NCBI RefSeq assembly: GCF_000745775.1
Contig: NZ_JQJY01000001.1
Location: 496,001-560,000, forward strand
Origin: Flavobacterium sp. ASV13
GTDB lineage: Bacteria > Bacteroidota > Bacteroidia > Flavobacteriales > Flavobacteriaceae
Direction of reading: 5' to 3'
Length of the DNA: 64,000 nt
A program made the translations under genes and the position numbers. Below, piece by piece: positions 47,159 to 58,027 of the stretch. The notes under the pieces were generated by a model that searched no databases, was not told where the DNA came from, and saw only the letters and a list, made by a program, of their open reading frames with translations. Position 1 is the stretch's first letter. Each line of letters opens with the position of its first letter.

Positions 47159-50100
47159 ATGAAAAATAAGAAACATAACGATAAAACACTGAAAAATGAC
47201 ATGCTGATCGCTCTGCCTGTTATTACAGATGAAATAAGACCTAATAGCAAAAGTAGAAAAAGCAAAACTGAAGAATCAATTCTTAGTGACGCTGAGTTTC
47301 TTAAAATTTTGCTGAAAGTAAAAAATGGTAATTTCTCCCAACGTTTCCCTACCGATCAGGATGGAACAAAAAGAGCCATCTGCGATACGTTAAACGAAAT
47401 TATTGACCTGAATGAAAGAATGGTTTTTGAATTTCAGAAGGTTGGAAAAAGCATTGGTAAACAAGGAAAATTAACCAATCGTGTCGTTTTGGACGGAGCG
47501 CGAGGTTCCTGGAGTTCCTGCGTCGATTCAGTAAACACATTGATTTCCGATTTAGTTCACCCTACAATTGAAATTGCGCACGTAATTACCTCGGTTGCAA
47601 AAGGAAATTTATCGCAGGAAATGCCTTTAGCTATTGAAGGAAATCCGTTGCAGGGAGAATTCCTCAGAATTGCAAAAGAGGTAAACGCCATGGTAAAACA
47701 GTTGAACCTTTTCTCGATGGAAGTTACGCGTGTGGCGCGTGAGGTTGGTACCGAAGGAAAACTGGGCGGTCAGGCAAAAGTTCGTGGTGTTGGTGGAGTT
47801 TGGAAAGATTTGACCGATTCAGTAAACAAAATGGCTTCCAACCTTACCGGACAAGTTAGAAATATCGCCGATGTAACAACCGCGGTGGCAAAAGGAGATT
47901 TATCCAAAAAAATTACCGTTGACGTAAAAGGAGAAATTCAGGAGTTAAAAAACACTATCAATACAATGGTGGATCAGCTGAACTCGTTTTCTTCTGAGGT
48001 AACCCGTGTGGCCCGTGAAGTTGGTACTGAAGGAAAACTGGGCGGTCAGGCTCAGGTAAAAGGTGTTGGTGGAACCTGGAAAGATTTAACGGATTCGGTA
48101 AACCAAATGGCATCTAACCTTACCGGACAAGTACGTAATATCGCCGATGTAACAACAGCCGTAGCAAAAGGAGATCTTTCGAAAAAAATCACCGTTGACG
48201 TAAAAGGAGAAATTCTGGAATTAAAAGACACCATCAATACCATGGTGGATCAGTTAAACTCCTTTTCTTCTGAGGTAACTCGTGTGGCTCGTGAAGTGGG
48301 TTCCGAAGGAAAACTAGGCGGACAAGCGCGTGTACGTGGTGTTGGTGGAGTTTGGAAAGATTTGACAGATTCGGTGAATCAAATGGCATCCAACTTAACT
48401 GGGCAAGTTAGAAATATTGCCGAAGTAACAACTGCGGTGGCAAAAGGCGATTTATCTAAAAAAATTACCGTAAACGTTGAAGGAGAAATCCTCGAATTAA
48501 AAAATACCATCAATACCATGGTGGATCAGCTGAACTCTTTTGGTGCCGAGGTAACTCGTGTGGCACGTGAGGTTGGTTCAGAAGGAAAACTCGGTGGTCA
48601 GGCAAAAGTAAAAGGTGTTGGTGGAACCTGGAAAGATTTAACCGATTCGGTTAACCAAATGGCATCCAACTTAACCGGACAAGTACGTAACATCGCCGAA
48701 GTTACAACAGCCGTTGCAAATGGTGACCTTTCGAAAAAAATTACGGCCGTCGCCGAAGGTGAAATTCTCGAATTGAAGAAAACAATCAACACGATGGTGG
48801 ATCAGCTGAATTCTTTCTCTTCTGAGGTAACGCGTGTGGCGCTTGAAGTTGGTACAGAAGGAAAACTCGGTGGTCAGGCAAAAGTAAAAGGTGTCGGCGG
48901 AACCTGGAAAGATTTAACGGATTCGGTGAACCAAATGGCATCGAACTTAACCGGACAAGTACGTAACATCGCCGAAGTAACTACAGCCGTTGCAAAAGGA
49001 GATTTATCCCGACAAATTACTGTTGATACCAAAGGAGAGATTTTGGAACTTAAAAACACCATCAACACGATGGTGGGTCAGCTGAATTCCTTTGCCTCTG
49101 AGGTAACTCGTGTAGCGCGTGAAGTTGGTACTGAAGGAAAACTGGGAGGACAAGCACAGGTTGAAGGTGTCGGCGGAACATGGAAAGATTTAACGGATTC
49201 AGTGAACCAAATGGCATCCAACTTAACCGGACAAGTACGTAATATCGCCGAAGTTACAACTGCCGTAGCAAAAGGAGATTTATCGCTCCAAATTACTGTT
49301 GACGTAAAAGGAGAAATTCTAGAATTAAAAAATACAATTAATACCATGGTGGATCAGCTTCGAGGCTTTGCTTCGGAGGTTACAAGGGTTTCGCGAGAAG
49401 TTGGAACCGAAGGAAAACTGGGAGGACAAGCAAACGTTCCCGGAGTTGCCGGAACATGGAAAGATTTAACAGATTCGGTTAATCAAATGGCAGGAAATCT
49501 TACCGCTCAGGTGCGTAACATTGCCGATGTGGCGATTGCAGTTGCTAACGGTGATATGTCCCGAAAAATTACGGTTGACGTAGCCGGGGAAATTCTGCAA
49601 TTAAAAGAAACACTAAATACCATGGTGGATCAGCTTCGTGAATTTGCCTCTGAGGTAACTCGTGTGGCGCGTGAAGTGGGTACTGAAGGAAAATTGGGAG
49701 GTCAGGCAAACGTGCCGGGTGTTGCCGGAACATGGAAAGATTTAACGGATTCGGTGAACCAAATGGCGGGTAACTTAACTACTCAGGTTCGTAATATCGC
49801 CGAGGTAACAATTGCCGTTGCCAACGGAGATATGTCCAAGAAAATTACTGCAGACGTTCGTGGTGAAATTCTTCAATTAAAAGAAACCGTAAATACAATG
49901 GTGGATCAGCTTCGTGCTTTTGCTTCTGAGGTAACTCGTGTAGCGCGTGAAGTTGGTACTGACGGAAAATTAGGCGGACAAGCTTTCGTACCAGGTGTTG
50001 CCGGAACATGGAAAGATTTAACGGATTCGGTTAACCAAATGGCATCCAATTTAACCGGTCAGGTTCGTAACATTGCTGATGTTACTAAAGCCGTTGCAAA

Positions 50101-53100
50101 TGGTGACCTTTCGAAACAAATTACCGTTGACGTAAAAGGAGAAATTCTGGATTTAAAAAACACTTTCAACACGATGGTGGAACAGTTGAATTCCTTTTCT
50201 TCTGAAGTTACCCGTGTGGCGCGTGAAGTGGGTACGGAAGGAAAATTAGGAGGACAATCGGAAGTAAAAGGTGTTGCCGGAACATGGAAAGATTTAACGG
50301 ATTCGGTTAACGTTATGGCTTCGAATTTAACGGGACAAGTTCGTGGAATTGCTAAAGTTGTAACTTCTGTAGCAAAAGGAAATCTGAAACAAAAACTTTC
50401 TATTGATGCTAAAGGTGAAGTGGCGCAATTGACTGACACTATTAACGAAATGATTGACACGCTCGCCACTTTCTCCGACCAGGTTACAACGGTAGCCCGT
50501 GAAGTTGGTGCTGAAGGAAAACTGGGAGGACAAGCAAACGTTCCCGGAGCTTCAGGAACCTGGAAAAACTTGACGGAAAACGTAAATCAGTTAGCGGCAA
50601 ATCTTACGACTCAGGTACGTGCCATTTCTGAGGTTGCATCGGCGGTAACGCAGGGAGATTTGACGAGAACAATTGGTGTTGAAGCAAAAGGTGAAGTTGA
50701 GGCGCTAAAAGATACTATCAACCAAATGATTTCAAATCTTAAAGCGACTACTTTACGAAATCAGGAACAAGACTGGCTGAAATCGAATTTAGCTAAATTT
50801 ACGCAAATGCTTCAAGGTCAAAAAGAATTGAATGCGGTTACTAAAAAAATCCTTTCCGAGCTTGCTGCGGTTGTTACGGCGCAGCATGGGCTTTTCTATA
50901 TTTTAGAAGAAGGTGAAGATTTTATGGATTCAAAATTGAATCTGATTGCTTCTTATGCTTACATTAAAAGAAAAGATTCCATCACGCAATATGCAATGGG
51001 TGAAGGACTTATTGGTCAGGTTGCTATTGAAAAAGAACGTTTGATTTTAAGCAATGTTCCGAAAGATTATATACGAATTAATTCCGGACTTGGAGATGCT
51101 AAACCAAAAGATGTCATAATTCTTCCGGTTTTATTCGAAGGAAGACTTAAAGCGGTAATTGAATTAGCTTCACTTGATACTTTTAATCAGACACACTTAG
51201 ATTTCCTTGAAGGTTTGACAGAAAGTATCGGAATTGTATTGAATACCATTGAATCGAATTCGAGAACCGAAGAATTACTGGTTCAGTCACAATCATTAGC
51301 AAATGAGCTGAAAAGTCAGCAGGAAGTATTGAAAAATACCAATGAAGAACTCGAAGAAAAAGCGATTTTATTGGCTAATCAAAAAGAAGAAGTAGAACAG
51401 AAAAACCAGGAAGTTGAGGTTGCGAGAAAAGCATTGGAAGAAAAAGCCGATCAGCTTACATTAACATCCAAATACAAATCGGAATTCTTGGCGAATATGT
51501 CGCATGAGCTAAGAACGCCACTGAACAGTTTACAGATTTTGGCCAATGAATTAATCGCCAATCGTGACGGAAATTTATCTGAAAAACAAATTCAGTTTGC
51601 CAAAACAATCAATTCCTGTGGTGATGACCTTATTCAGTTAATCAATGACATTCTGGATCTTTCTAAAATTGAATCTGGTTATATTTCTGTGGATTATAAT
51701 CCGATTAGTTTTGCTGAAATCAGTCGATTTGTGGAATCGACCTTCAACCCTATTTCTCAGGCAAAACATCTTGATTTTGAAATTTTGATGGATGACAATC
51801 TTCCTGAATTAATGGAAACCGATTCACAGCGATTAAATCAAATTCTGAAAAATCTGTTATCCAATTCATTCAAATTTACCGAAAAAGGCCAAGTCCGCTT
51901 AAGCATTTACAAAGCAGATAATAATTGGAAAACAAAAAACAATAATCTGGAAAATGCTGAAGCTGTCGTGGCATTCGAAATTTCAGATACCGGAATCGGA
52001 ATTTCAAAAGAAAAACAAAATATCATTTTTGAAGCCTTCCAGCAGGCAGAAGGTTCTACAAGCCGTAAATATGGCGGAACTGGCTTAGGATTATCCATCA
52101 GCCGCGGACTTTCTGATTTATTAGGCGGAAGTATCGAACTCGAAAGTGATACCAACATTGGAAGCAAATTCACTTTATTCCTGCCACTAAAATTTGTTCA
52201 TAATACTGAAATTGAAGACATAAGCGTCAATGAAGAAACAAATGTAATTCACGCCGGAAAAAGTCGTTTAAAATCGCTTCCGTCAGCTAGTTTCAATAAA
52301 TCAGATGTTGATTTGTATTTTGTGGATGAAGTTGGTGACGACCGCACCAATATTAGGCCAAATGACAAAATTCTCTTAATTGCTGAAGACAATATAACTT
52401 TTGCAAAAATCCTTCTGGAAAGAGCGCATCAGCATGATATTAAAGCTGTTGTAACCACTAAAGGAAATGATGTAATTGATTATATCAATCAGTTTCAACC
52501 TCATGCCATTACAATGGATTTGAATATGCCGGATACCAGCGGATGGAAAATTCTCGATCGCCTTAAAACTGATTTTACGTTAAGACACATTCCGGTTTAT
52601 ATCATTTCGGGAGAAGATGAAAGAAATAAAGGCTTAAAACGTGGCGCCAGAAACTTTCTTGTGAAACCGGTAAAAAATGATTTACTGACTGCAATGTTTA
52701 ACGATATTCATGATTTCAAAAATAAAAAAGAAAAAAATCTTCTTGTGGTTGATGATAATCCCGTGGATTTAAAGCGAATTGTAGAGGCGGTCAAAGGTGA
52801 TGACATTTCAATATCAACGGCTCTAACAGCAGAAGCAGCTGTAGAATTAATCAAAGAAAAATCCTTCGACTGTATTATATTGGATTTATTTCTTCCAGAT
52901 GCTGACGGTCTTGACTTAATTAATGATCTCGAAAATAATATAAATAGTCAGGAAACAGCCATAATTATCCATTCTGCAGGCGATGTCAATAAAAAACAAA
53001 GAAGCAAACTCAGTCGTTTTGCACATAGTATTATAACAAAAAGTGCCGTTTCAATTGATGAATTAGTCGATCAGACTGCCCTATTCCTTCATCGTGTGCA

Positions 53101-53533
53101 TAAAGATATGCCTGACAGCATGAGGGACCGAATTGAAACGTATTATTTGAAAGAAGATGTATTGATCAATAAAAAAGTGCTTCTTGTTGATGATGATGTC
53201 CGAAATTTATTTGCGCTTACAACTGCGTTGGAACGTTTTGGATTGGATGTTATCAGTGCCGAAAGTGGTCATGAAGCTATTGAAATTCTAAATCAGAATG
53301 TCAAAATGGACATTGTTTTGATGGATATTATGATGCCCGAACTTGATGGTTATGAAACCATGAAAATCATTAGACAAAATGCAAAACATAAGGATCTGAC
53401 GATTATTGCCGTTACTGCAAAAGCTATGAAAGGCGACCGACAAAGATGTATTGAATCTGGTGCTTCTGATTATATTACAAAACCCGTTAATGTGGAGCAA
53501 TTATCTTCATTAATGAGAGTTTGGCTGAAATAA
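47159..53533 (+). CDS. Giant poly-HAMP hybrid histidine kinase (Nik1/group III-like) with three receivers
   Basis: The 2124-residue protein has no membrane segment and should be cytosolic. Order: short N-terminus; a divergent HAMP-like unit from about residue 95; eleven 92-residue HAMP units ([17 protein letters not shown]... [15 protein letters not shown]) to about 1200; GAF domain about 1215-1390; coiled coil; HisKA with H1449 ([11 protein letters not shown]); HATPase ([23 protein letters not shown]); and three receivers with D1787, D1909 and D2056. Tandem HAMP arrays in front of a hybrid kinase recall the fungal osmosensing Nik1 class. Middle receiver switch residues differ (IIIHSAGD), so it may be regulatory. 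No DNA-binding output exists. The receiver-kinase gene follows after 20 bases. Confidence 0.94.
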   Translation: MKNKKHNDKTLKNDMLIALPVITDEIRPNSKSRKSKTEESILSDAEFLKILLKVKNGNFSQRFPTDQDGTKRAICDTLNEIIDLNERMVFEFQKVGKSIGKQGKLTNRVVLDGARGSWSSCVDSVNTLISDLVHPTIEIAHVITSVAKGNLSQEMPLAIEGNPLQGEFLRIAKEVNAMVKQLNLFSMEVTRVAREVGTEGKLGGQAKVRGVGGVWKDLTDSVNKMASNLTGQVRNIADVTTAVAKGDLSKKITVDVKGEIQELKNTINTMVDQLNSFSSEVTRVAREVGTEGKLGGQAQVKGVGGTWKDLTDSVNQMASNLTGQVRNIADVTTAVAKGDLSKKITVDVKGEILELKDTINTMVDQLNSFSSEVTRVAREVGSEGKLGGQARVRGVGGVWKDLTDSVNQMASNLTGQVRNIAEVTTAVAKGDLSKKITVNVEGEILELKNTINTMVDQLNSFGAEVTRVAREVGSEGKLGGQAKVKGVGGTWKDLTDSVNQMASNLTGQVRNIAEVTTAVANGDLSKKITAVAEGEILELKKTINTMVDQLNSFSSEVTRVALEVGTEGKLGGQAKVKGVGGTWKDLTDSVNQMASNLTGQVRNIAEVTTAVAKGDLSRQITVDTKGEILELKNTINTMVGQLNSFASEVTRVAREVGTEGKLGGQAQVEGVGGTWKDLTDSVNQMASNLTGQVRNIAEVTTAVAKGDLSLQITVDVKGEILELKNTINTMVDQLRGFASEVTRVSREVGTEGKLGGQANVPGVAGTWKDLTDSVNQMAGNLTAQVRNIADVAIAVANGDMSRKITVDVAGEILQLKETLNTMVDQLREFASEVTRVAREVGTEGKLGGQANVPGVAGTWKDLTDSVNQMAGNLTTQVRNIAEVTIAVANGDMSKKITADVRGEILQLKETVNTMVDQLRAFASEVTRVAREVGTDGKLGGQAFVPGVAGTWKDLTDSVNQMASNLTGQVRNIADVTKAVANGDLSKQITVDVKGEILDLKNTFNTMVEQLNSFSSEVTRVAREVGTEGKLGGQSEVKGVAGTWKDLTDSVNVMASNLTGQVRGIAKVVTSVAKGNLKQKLSIDAKGEVAQLTDTINEMIDTLATFSDQVTTVAREVGAEGKLGGQANVPGASGTWKNLTENVNQLAANLTTQVRAISEVASAVTQGDLTRTIGVEAKGEVEALKDTINQMISNLKATTLRNQEQDWLKSNLAKFTQMLQGQKELNAVTKKILSELAAVVTAQHGLFYILEEGEDFMDSKLNLIASYAYIKRKDSITQYAMGEGLIGQVAIEKERLILSNVPKDYIRINSGLGDAKPKDVIILPVLFEGRLKAVIELASLDTFNQTHLDFLEGLTESIGIVLNTIESNSRTEELLVQSQSLANELKSQQEVLKNTNEELEEKAILLANQKEEVEQKNQEVEVARKALEEKADQLTLTSKYKSEFLANMSHELRTPLNSLQILANELIANRDGNLSEKQIQFAKTINSCGDDLIQLINDILDLSKIESGYISVDYNPISFAEISRFVESTFNPISQAKHLDFEILMDDNLPELMETDSQRLNQILKNLLSNSFKFTEKGQVRLSIYKADNNWKTKNNNLENAEAVVAFEISDTGIGISKEKQNIIFEAFQQAEGSTSRKYGGTGLGLSISRGLSDLLGGSIELESDTNIGSKFTLFLPLKFVHNTEIEDISVNEETNVIHAGKSRLKSLPSASFNKSDVDLYFVDEVGDDRTNIRPNDKILLIAEDNITFAKILLERAHQHDIKAVVTTKGNDVIDYINQFQPHAITMDLNMPDTSGWKILDRLKTDFTLRHIPVYIISGEDERNKGLKRGARNFLVKPVKNDLLTAMFNDIHDFKNKKEKNLLVVDDNPVDLKRIVEAVKGDDISISTALTAEAAVELIKEKSFDCIILDLFLPDADGLDLINDLENNINSQETAIIIHSAGDVNKKQRSKLSRFAHSIITKSAVSIDELVDQTALFLHRVHKDMPDSMRDRIETYYLKEDVLINKKVLLVDDDVRNLFALTTALERFGLDVISAESGHEAIEILNQNVKMDIVLMDIMMPELDGYETMKIIRQNAKHKDLTIIAVTAKAMKGDRQRCIESGASDYITKPVNVEQLSSLMRVWLK
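47732..50767 (+). repeat. Eleven tandem 276-bp coding repeats (HAMP units)
   Basis: The codon for the first Val of VAREVG recurs at 47732, 48008, 48284 and so on to 50492, exactly 276 bases apart and with no indel over ten intervals. A related but divergent unit begins near 47441, 291 bases earlier. Units 1-6 carry GVGG(T/V)WKDL, units 7-10 GVAGTWKDL and unit 11 GASGTWKNL, so the array is graded. Confidence 0.92.
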
Positions 53534-53553
53534 TATTTTAAATAAAAAACATC

Positions 53554-54777
53554 ATGGAAAAAGCTCCAGTTAAAATATTATTAGTAGACGACAAAAAGGA
53601 AAATTTACTTTCACTGCAGGTTATTCTTGCTGATTTGGGATATCAATTTGTTGAAGCTACTTCAGGCAAAGATGCTTTGCGAATACTTTTGAAAAGCCAG
53701 GATTTTGCTATTATTCTGATGGATGTGCAAATGCCACTTATGGATGGATTTGAAACAGCCGAACTCATTCGGCAAAGTGACAAACTCAAACATGTTCCCA
53801 TTATTTTCCTTACTGCCAATATGAATACTTCCGATTATATTTTTAAAGGATATCAATCGGGAGCGGTTGATTATATGATTAAGCCATTATCCGCAGAAAT
53901 TTTGAAGGCAAAAGTGATGGTTTTTACTGAATTGTATAAAAAAACAAGAGAATTACAACTCAAAGAAGAAGAAACAAATGCACTTAACGCCAAAATTATA
54001 AAAGCCAATGAAGATTTGGCCGCCCAATATGTAGCAATCGAAAAATATGCAAACGAATTAAAAAGAAAAAATACCGAATTAGATGCTTTCACGCACATTT
54101 CAAGTCATGATCTTCAGGAACCGCTGCGAAAAATTCAGACGTTTTCAAATATTATTCTCGCAAAGGAATATGAAAATTTAAGCCCTGACGGAAGATTAAA
54201 GTTTGATCGCATTTTGTATTCAACCAATCGAATGCGTGAATTAATCAACGATCTTTTGGCTTTTTCCAGAACAAATATTATTGATCGCATTTACGAAAAT
54301 ACAGATCTTGAAACTATAATTGAAAATGTAAAAGAAGCGCTCAGAGAAAACATCAACGAAAAAAATGCTTTGATTATTACTGATCTACACGGGAAAATAA
54401 ATATTATTCCGTTTTTGTTCATTCAGCTTCTTGAAAATTTAATCAATAATTCACTGAAATTTTCTCAGAAAGAAGTTCCACTTGAAATTACGATTAAAAG
54501 CCGAATGGCCACTGGAAAAGATTTGCATAATGATAAATTAATTCCTTTGGAAACCTATTGCCATATCAGTTTTCAGGACAACGGAATTGGTTTTGAACCT
54601 GAACACAGCGAAAAAATATTTGGCGTTTTTCAAAGACTGCACAGCAGAGATGTTTATGACGGAACTGGTATTGGCCTTGCCATTGTCAAAAAAATAGTTG
54701 AAAATCATAACGGAATAATTATGGCGACATCTCAACCTATGAAAGGTGCTACTTTTGATATTTTTATTCCTCAATAA
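53554..54777 (+). CDS. Receiver-histidine kinase (REC-coiled coil-HisKA-HATPase)
   Basis: The 407-residue cytosolic protein begins with a receiver (pocket D11-D12, phosphoacceptor D57 in LMDVQMPLMDG, Lys in MIKPLSAE). A coiled coil follows at about 125-175, then a HisKA with H185 in ISSHDLQEPLRK and HATPase motifs (NLINNSLKFS, DNGIGFEPEHSEKIFGVFQ, GTGIGLAIVKKI). A receiver at the N-terminus of a kinase lets an upstream kinase, here most likely the poly-HAMP protein, control its activity. It follows that gene by 20 bases and is probably co-transcribed. No downstream output gene lies in the island. Confidence 0.92.
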   Translation: MEKAPVKILLVDDKKENLLSLQVILADLGYQFVEATSGKDALRILLKSQDFAIILMDVQMPLMDGFETAELIRQSDKLKHVPIIFLTANMNTSDYIFKGYQSGAVDYMIKPLSAEILKAKVMVFTELYKKTRELQLKEEETNALNAKIIKANEDLAAQYVAIEKYANELKRKNTELDAFTHISSHDLQEPLRKIQTFSNIILAKEYENLSPDGRLKFDRILYSTNRMRELINDLLAFSRTNIIDRIYENTDLETIIENVKEALRENINEKNALIITDLHGKINIIPFLFIQLLENLINNSLKFSQKEVPLEITIKSRMATGKDLHNDKLIPLETYCHISFQDNGIGFEPEHSEKIFGVFQRLHSRDVYDGTGIGLAIVKKIVENHNGIIMATSQPMKGATFDIFIPQ

Positions 54778-54806
54778 ATTTTCTTTAAATAAAGAAAAGC
54801 AAAACG

Positions 54807-54834
54807 AAGATATCCCTCCAAACCGGGATATCTT
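54807..54834 (+). terminator. Hairpin at the end of the signalling island
   Basis: AAGATATCCC and GGGATATCTT form a perfect 10-bp stem with an 8-base loop, 30 bases after the stop codon. The following T-run is short (TTTAAAAT), so it is a moderate terminator. Confidence 0.6.
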
Positions 54835-54886
54835 TAAAATAATTGAATTCAGCCTGTAACTAAGAATTTATGGCTGTTATTAAACA

Positions 54887-55072
54887 TTATTTCCTTAAAT
54901 TTTTTATTGCTTTTTCAGCACTTTTATCATAGTCTTCATCAGTTATTTTTTCTTTTTTAAAAGTTAAGACTTTGCTTTTGACAATAAAAAAGCAGACCGA
55001 AAACCCTAAAAAAATAATTGATATTAGGATGATCTCTACTATTAAACTGTTTTCTGCTGTATTACTTATCAT
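54887..55072 (-). CDS. Small single-pass membrane protein
   Basis: The 61-residue frame encodes a short polar N-terminus, one clear membrane segment (about residues 10-32, IVEIILISIIFLGFSVCFF) and a charged tail (FKKEKITDEDYDKSAEKAIKNLRK). The hydrophobic-then-amphipathic pattern is what a real small protein shows and is unlikely by chance. No family is recognised. It lies alone between the convergent end of the signalling island and the divergent GH97 gene. Confidence 0.55.
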   Translation of the reverse strand: MISNTAENSLIVEIILISIIFLGFSVCFFIVKSKVLTFKKEKITDEDYDKSAEKAIKNLRK

Positions 55073-55322
55073 ATCTTTATTTTAAGATTTTGAAAAAAGA
55101 AAACTTAACCTATTCTTATATACGAAAACAACTCAACTTTGGATCAAAAAAGATGGATTTAATTATTCCTCCCTTTTCTTTACTGTATTCTGTTCGAAAT
55201 ATTTGAAATTTTACAAATACTTTCCTTTTCAAAATTTTTCTTTTCAAAAATAGTGTTATTTTTACACTTATTACTATTTTTTGAAAATCAAACTTTACTA
55301 ACCGACCAAAATACTACAAAAA

Positions 55323-57266
55323 ATGAGATATCTCTTTCTTAGTTTTCTCCTATTCATCATTTCAAATTCGCTTCGAGCGCAGCAACTTTCGACATTTAGT
55401 CCCGATAAAAATTTAAAACTTGAAATTTCTGTCGATAATGGCCTTGCTTACTACCAAGTATTTTTCCAAGGCGAAGAATTCCTTGCTAAGTCTCCATTAG
55501 GAATAATAAGTTCCGCTGGAGATTTTACGAAAGGACTTAAATTAATTGGAAGCAAAACAAATAAAATTCAGGAATCGTATCACCTGAATCGCTCTAAAGT
55601 AAGTCAGGTAAATTATAAAGCAAATGAAATAAATTGCACGTTTACAAATGCTGCTAATGATATTATAAACATCATTTTCAGAGTTACAAATACAGATGTT
55701 GCTTTCAGTTATCTGATTCCGAAAAGCAAAAAAAACACTGGAACCTGTACCATTGAAAAAGAAATTACTGGTTTTAAACTTCCTTCAAAAACGACCACTT
55801 TTATCACGCCTCAAGCGCCACCGTTAAGTGGATGGGAAAAAACAAAACCATCTTATGAAGAAGAATATACGAGAGAAGAACCAATTGGAACAAAATCACA
55901 ATACGGACTAGGTTTTACTTTTCCGGCGCTTTTTCATTTAGGAAATAAAGGCTGGCTTTTGATTTCTGAAACTGGAATCAGCGGAAATTATGTCGGAACC
56001 CGATTAAGCGACGCAAGTACAGACGGAATTTATACGGTTACTTTTCCGCAAGAAGGAGAAAACAATCATGACGGACCTGTTACCGCTACTGCTCCACTTC
56101 CAATGCAAACTTCATGGAAAACAATAACAATAGGAAAAACGCTGAAACCAATTGTGGAATCAACCGCAGCTACAGATGTTGTAAAACCGCTTGTAAAAAC
56201 ATCGAAAATATTTGATGCCGGTCGCGCAAGCTGGAGCTGGATTGTCTGGCAAGATGAGAGCTGCAATTATAACGATCAAAAAACGTTTATTGATCTTGCG
56301 GCTGATATGAAATGCGAATTCATTTTAATTGATGCGCTTTGGGATGTAAATATTGGTAAAGAAAAAATGGCGGAATTAGTTAATTATGCCAAATCAAAAA
56401 ATGTTGGCGTTTTGCTTTGGTACAATTCGAATGGAAATTGGAATACCGCTCCGCAAACGCCAAAAAACAAAATGAATACTTCAGAAGCCCGACGTTCAGA
56501 AATGAAATGGCTACAGGAAATTGGAGTGAAAGGATTAAAAATTGATTTCTTTGGCGGAGACAAACAAGCGACTATGAAATTGTATCATGATATACTTGTC
56601 GATGCGGCAGAATTTGGTCTGAACATCAACTTTCATGGTGCTACCCTGCCCCGCGGTTGGGAAAGAATGTATCCAAATTATATGACGAGTGAGGCTGTTC
56701 TTGCTTCTGAAAATTTGGTTTTCCAACAAGGATTTAGTGATCGATATCCTTCAACTGCTACCATTTATCCTTTTACAAGAAACGCAGTAGCTTCAATGGA
56801 TTTTGGTCCCGTTTTTCTGAATAAACGTCTGCATCGCGAACCAAATAAAGGCACAACGCGAAAAACAACGGATGCTTTTGAAATGGCAACAGCAGTTGTT
56901 TTCTTTTCCGCTGTTCAACATTGGGGATTAACGCCAGAAAACTTAAAAGAAAAACCTTCTTACTTATTTGATTATCTAAAAAATGTTCCAACCGTTTGGG
57001 ATCAAACAGTTTATTTAGATGGTTATCCTGGAAAGTATTGCGTAATTGCCCGCAGAAAAAACACAAAATGGTATATCGCGGCCATTAATGGTGAAAACGC
57101 ACCAAAAAATATCACAGTAAATTTACCAATGCTAAAAGGTAAAAATGTTTCTATTATAAGCGATGGCGACGGTCAGGAATCAAAATTCAATACAAAGAAA
57201 TTGGATAATGCTTCCTTTAATTTGGAACTTTCTGCAAATGGCGGAACGGTTTTGTATATGCCTTAA
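55323..57266 (+). CDS. GH97 glycoside hydrolase, probable retaining alpha-galactosidase type
   Basis: The 647-residue secreted enzyme has a signal peptide (SLRAQ). The GH97 N-terminal beta-sandwich (FSPDKNLKLEISVDNGLAYYQV), TIM barrel and C-terminal sandwich (GKYCVIARRKNTKWYIAAINGE) follow. Two GH97 mechanisms exist: inverting SusB-type alpha-glucosidases and retaining alpha-galactosidases. Here D408 in LKIDFFGGDKQ and E463 in VLASEN lie seven residues before the nucleophile Asp415 and acid/base Glu470 that I recall for Bacteroides BtGal97a. That favours the retaining alpha-galactosidase clade. The gene is single, on the plus strand, and ends at a terminator shared with the DUF417 gene. Confidence 0.85.
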   Translation: MRYLFLSFLLFIISNSLRAQQLSTFSPDKNLKLEISVDNGLAYYQVFFQGEEFLAKSPLGIISSAGDFTKGLKLIGSKTNKIQESYHLNRSKVSQVNYKANEINCTFTNAANDIINIIFRVTNTDVAFSYLIPKSKKNTGTCTIEKEITGFKLPSKTTTFITPQAPPLSGWEKTKPSYEEEYTREEPIGTKSQYGLGFTFPALFHLGNKGWLLISETGISGNYVGTRLSDASTDGIYTVTFPQEGENNHDGPVTATAPLPMQTSWKTITIGKTLKPIVESTAATDVVKPLVKTSKIFDAGRASWSWIVWQDESCNYNDQKTFIDLAADMKCEFILIDALWDVNIGKEKMAELVNYAKSKNVGVLLWYNSNGNWNTAPQTPKNKMNTSEARRSEMKWLQEIGVKGLKIDFFGGDKQATMKLYHDILVDAAEFGLNINFHGATLPRGWERMYPNYMTSEAVLASENLVFQQGFSDRYPSTATIYPFTRNAVASMDFGPVFLNKRLHREPNKGTTRKTTDAFEMATAVVFFSAVQHWGLTPENLKEKPSYLFDYLKNVPTVWDQTVYLDGYPGKYCVIARRKNTKWYIAAINGENAPKNITVNLPMLKGKNVSIISDGDGQESKFNTKKLDNASFNLELSANGGTVLYMP

Positions 57267-57281
57267 TTTTTCCGAAAAAAT

Positions 57282-57320
57282 AAAAAAATCCCTGTTTATT
57301 AAATGCACAGGGATTTTTTT
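57282..57320. terminator. Bidirectional intrinsic terminator
   Basis: AAAAAAATCCCTGT pairs with ACAGGGATTTTTTT around a short A/T loop. It lies between the convergent ends of the GH97 and DUF417 genes, with A- and T-runs on both sides. Confidence 0.9.
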
Positions 57321-57326
57321 TATTTT

Positions 57327-57947
57327 TTACTGAATAAACGTTTTTGTTTTGCCAAGAATTCTTCTTGCACTGTCAGAGGAAATAATCAAACCACCGCCCA
57401 TCATAATTATATCTTTTAAAACCAATCTTCCACCAACAGAAAGATACGGAAAACCAAACTCTGGTGTCGGGAAATCTCCTCCTAGATTTGGGACATAAAC
57501 CTCAGGTGTTGTAATTAAAAATGATAAAGTGACAAAGGACATTCCAAAAGTTAAGAGTCCGCCCCAAAGTCCTATTTTGGGAAACCAAATTCCTAAAAGA
57601 ACCAATAAACCAATCGAAACAATGACAGTTCCCAATCCGTACGAAAAAATATAAGTGCCATTCTCTTCCTGCCATTTTATGTTTTTTTCGACTGTTTTGC
57701 CTTCTAAATTTTTGTGTAAGGTGTACGCTTTGACTTGTTTTGCTTCATTATTGGCAACCATTTTATTGGCATCTTTGTAAAAGAAACTCATAAAAGGACT
57801 ATTTGCAACCAAGGGAACAATTCCGTCGGCCTCATATTTAAAGGCTTTTAAACCTCCAATCCAAGCCATTACAATGAAAATAGCTATTCTTAAAAAGTGA
57901 ACAAAATTGTTTTGTCCGCCAGCAATAAATCTTATAAATTTTTCCAT
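57327..57947 (-). CDS. DUF417 family membrane protein (YkgB-like)
   Basis: The 206-residue inner-membrane protein has four membrane segments. Family motifs are AIFIVMAWIGGLKAFKYEADGI near the start, PLVANSPFMSFFY, and the C-terminal SVGGRLVLKDIIMMGGGLI. DUF417/YkgB proteins are related to DoxX-like proteins and have no settled function; some are induced by reactive chlorine or stress. The AraC regulator gene directly upstream and the tandem ATGGAC half-sites in the gap suggest inducible control. A TAATTTTG -7 box lies 25 bases before the ATG. Confidence 0.85.
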   Translation of the reverse strand: MEKFIRFIAGGQNNFVHFLRIAIFIVMAWIGGLKAFKYEADGIVPLVANSPFMSFFYKDANKMVANNEAKQVKAYTLHKNLEGKTVEKNIKWQEENGTYIFSYGLGTVIVSIGLLVLLGIWFPKIGLWGGLLTFGMSFVTLSFLITTPEVYVPNLGGDFPTPEFGFPYLSVGGRLVLKDIIMMGGGLIISSDSARRILGKTKTFIQ

Positions 57948-57971
57948 TTTGATTGTGTTTTAAATACACAC

Positions 57972-58027
57972 CAAAATTAGTTTCCAAGTGTCTGGATAAA
58001 AATGGACGTAAAGGAGTTTACATGGAC
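57972..58027 (-). promoter_or_regulatory. DUF417 promoter with tandem ATGGAC half-sites
   Basis: On the minus strand TAATTTTG (57972-57979) matches TAnnTTTG. On the plus strand ATGGAC occurs at 58002 and 58022, 20 bp apart, and a GGATAAAA lies just before. The proximal site is 23 bp from the -7 box. The distal copy touches the stop codon of the AraC gene. Confidence 0.6.

Noticed and set aside
47732..50767. Regular direct repeats that could suggest a CRISPR or satellite array
   Set aside because: The period is 276 bases, a multiple of three, within one continuous reading frame, and the translation is a HAMP array. Long antisense open frames here are mirror images of the repeat.
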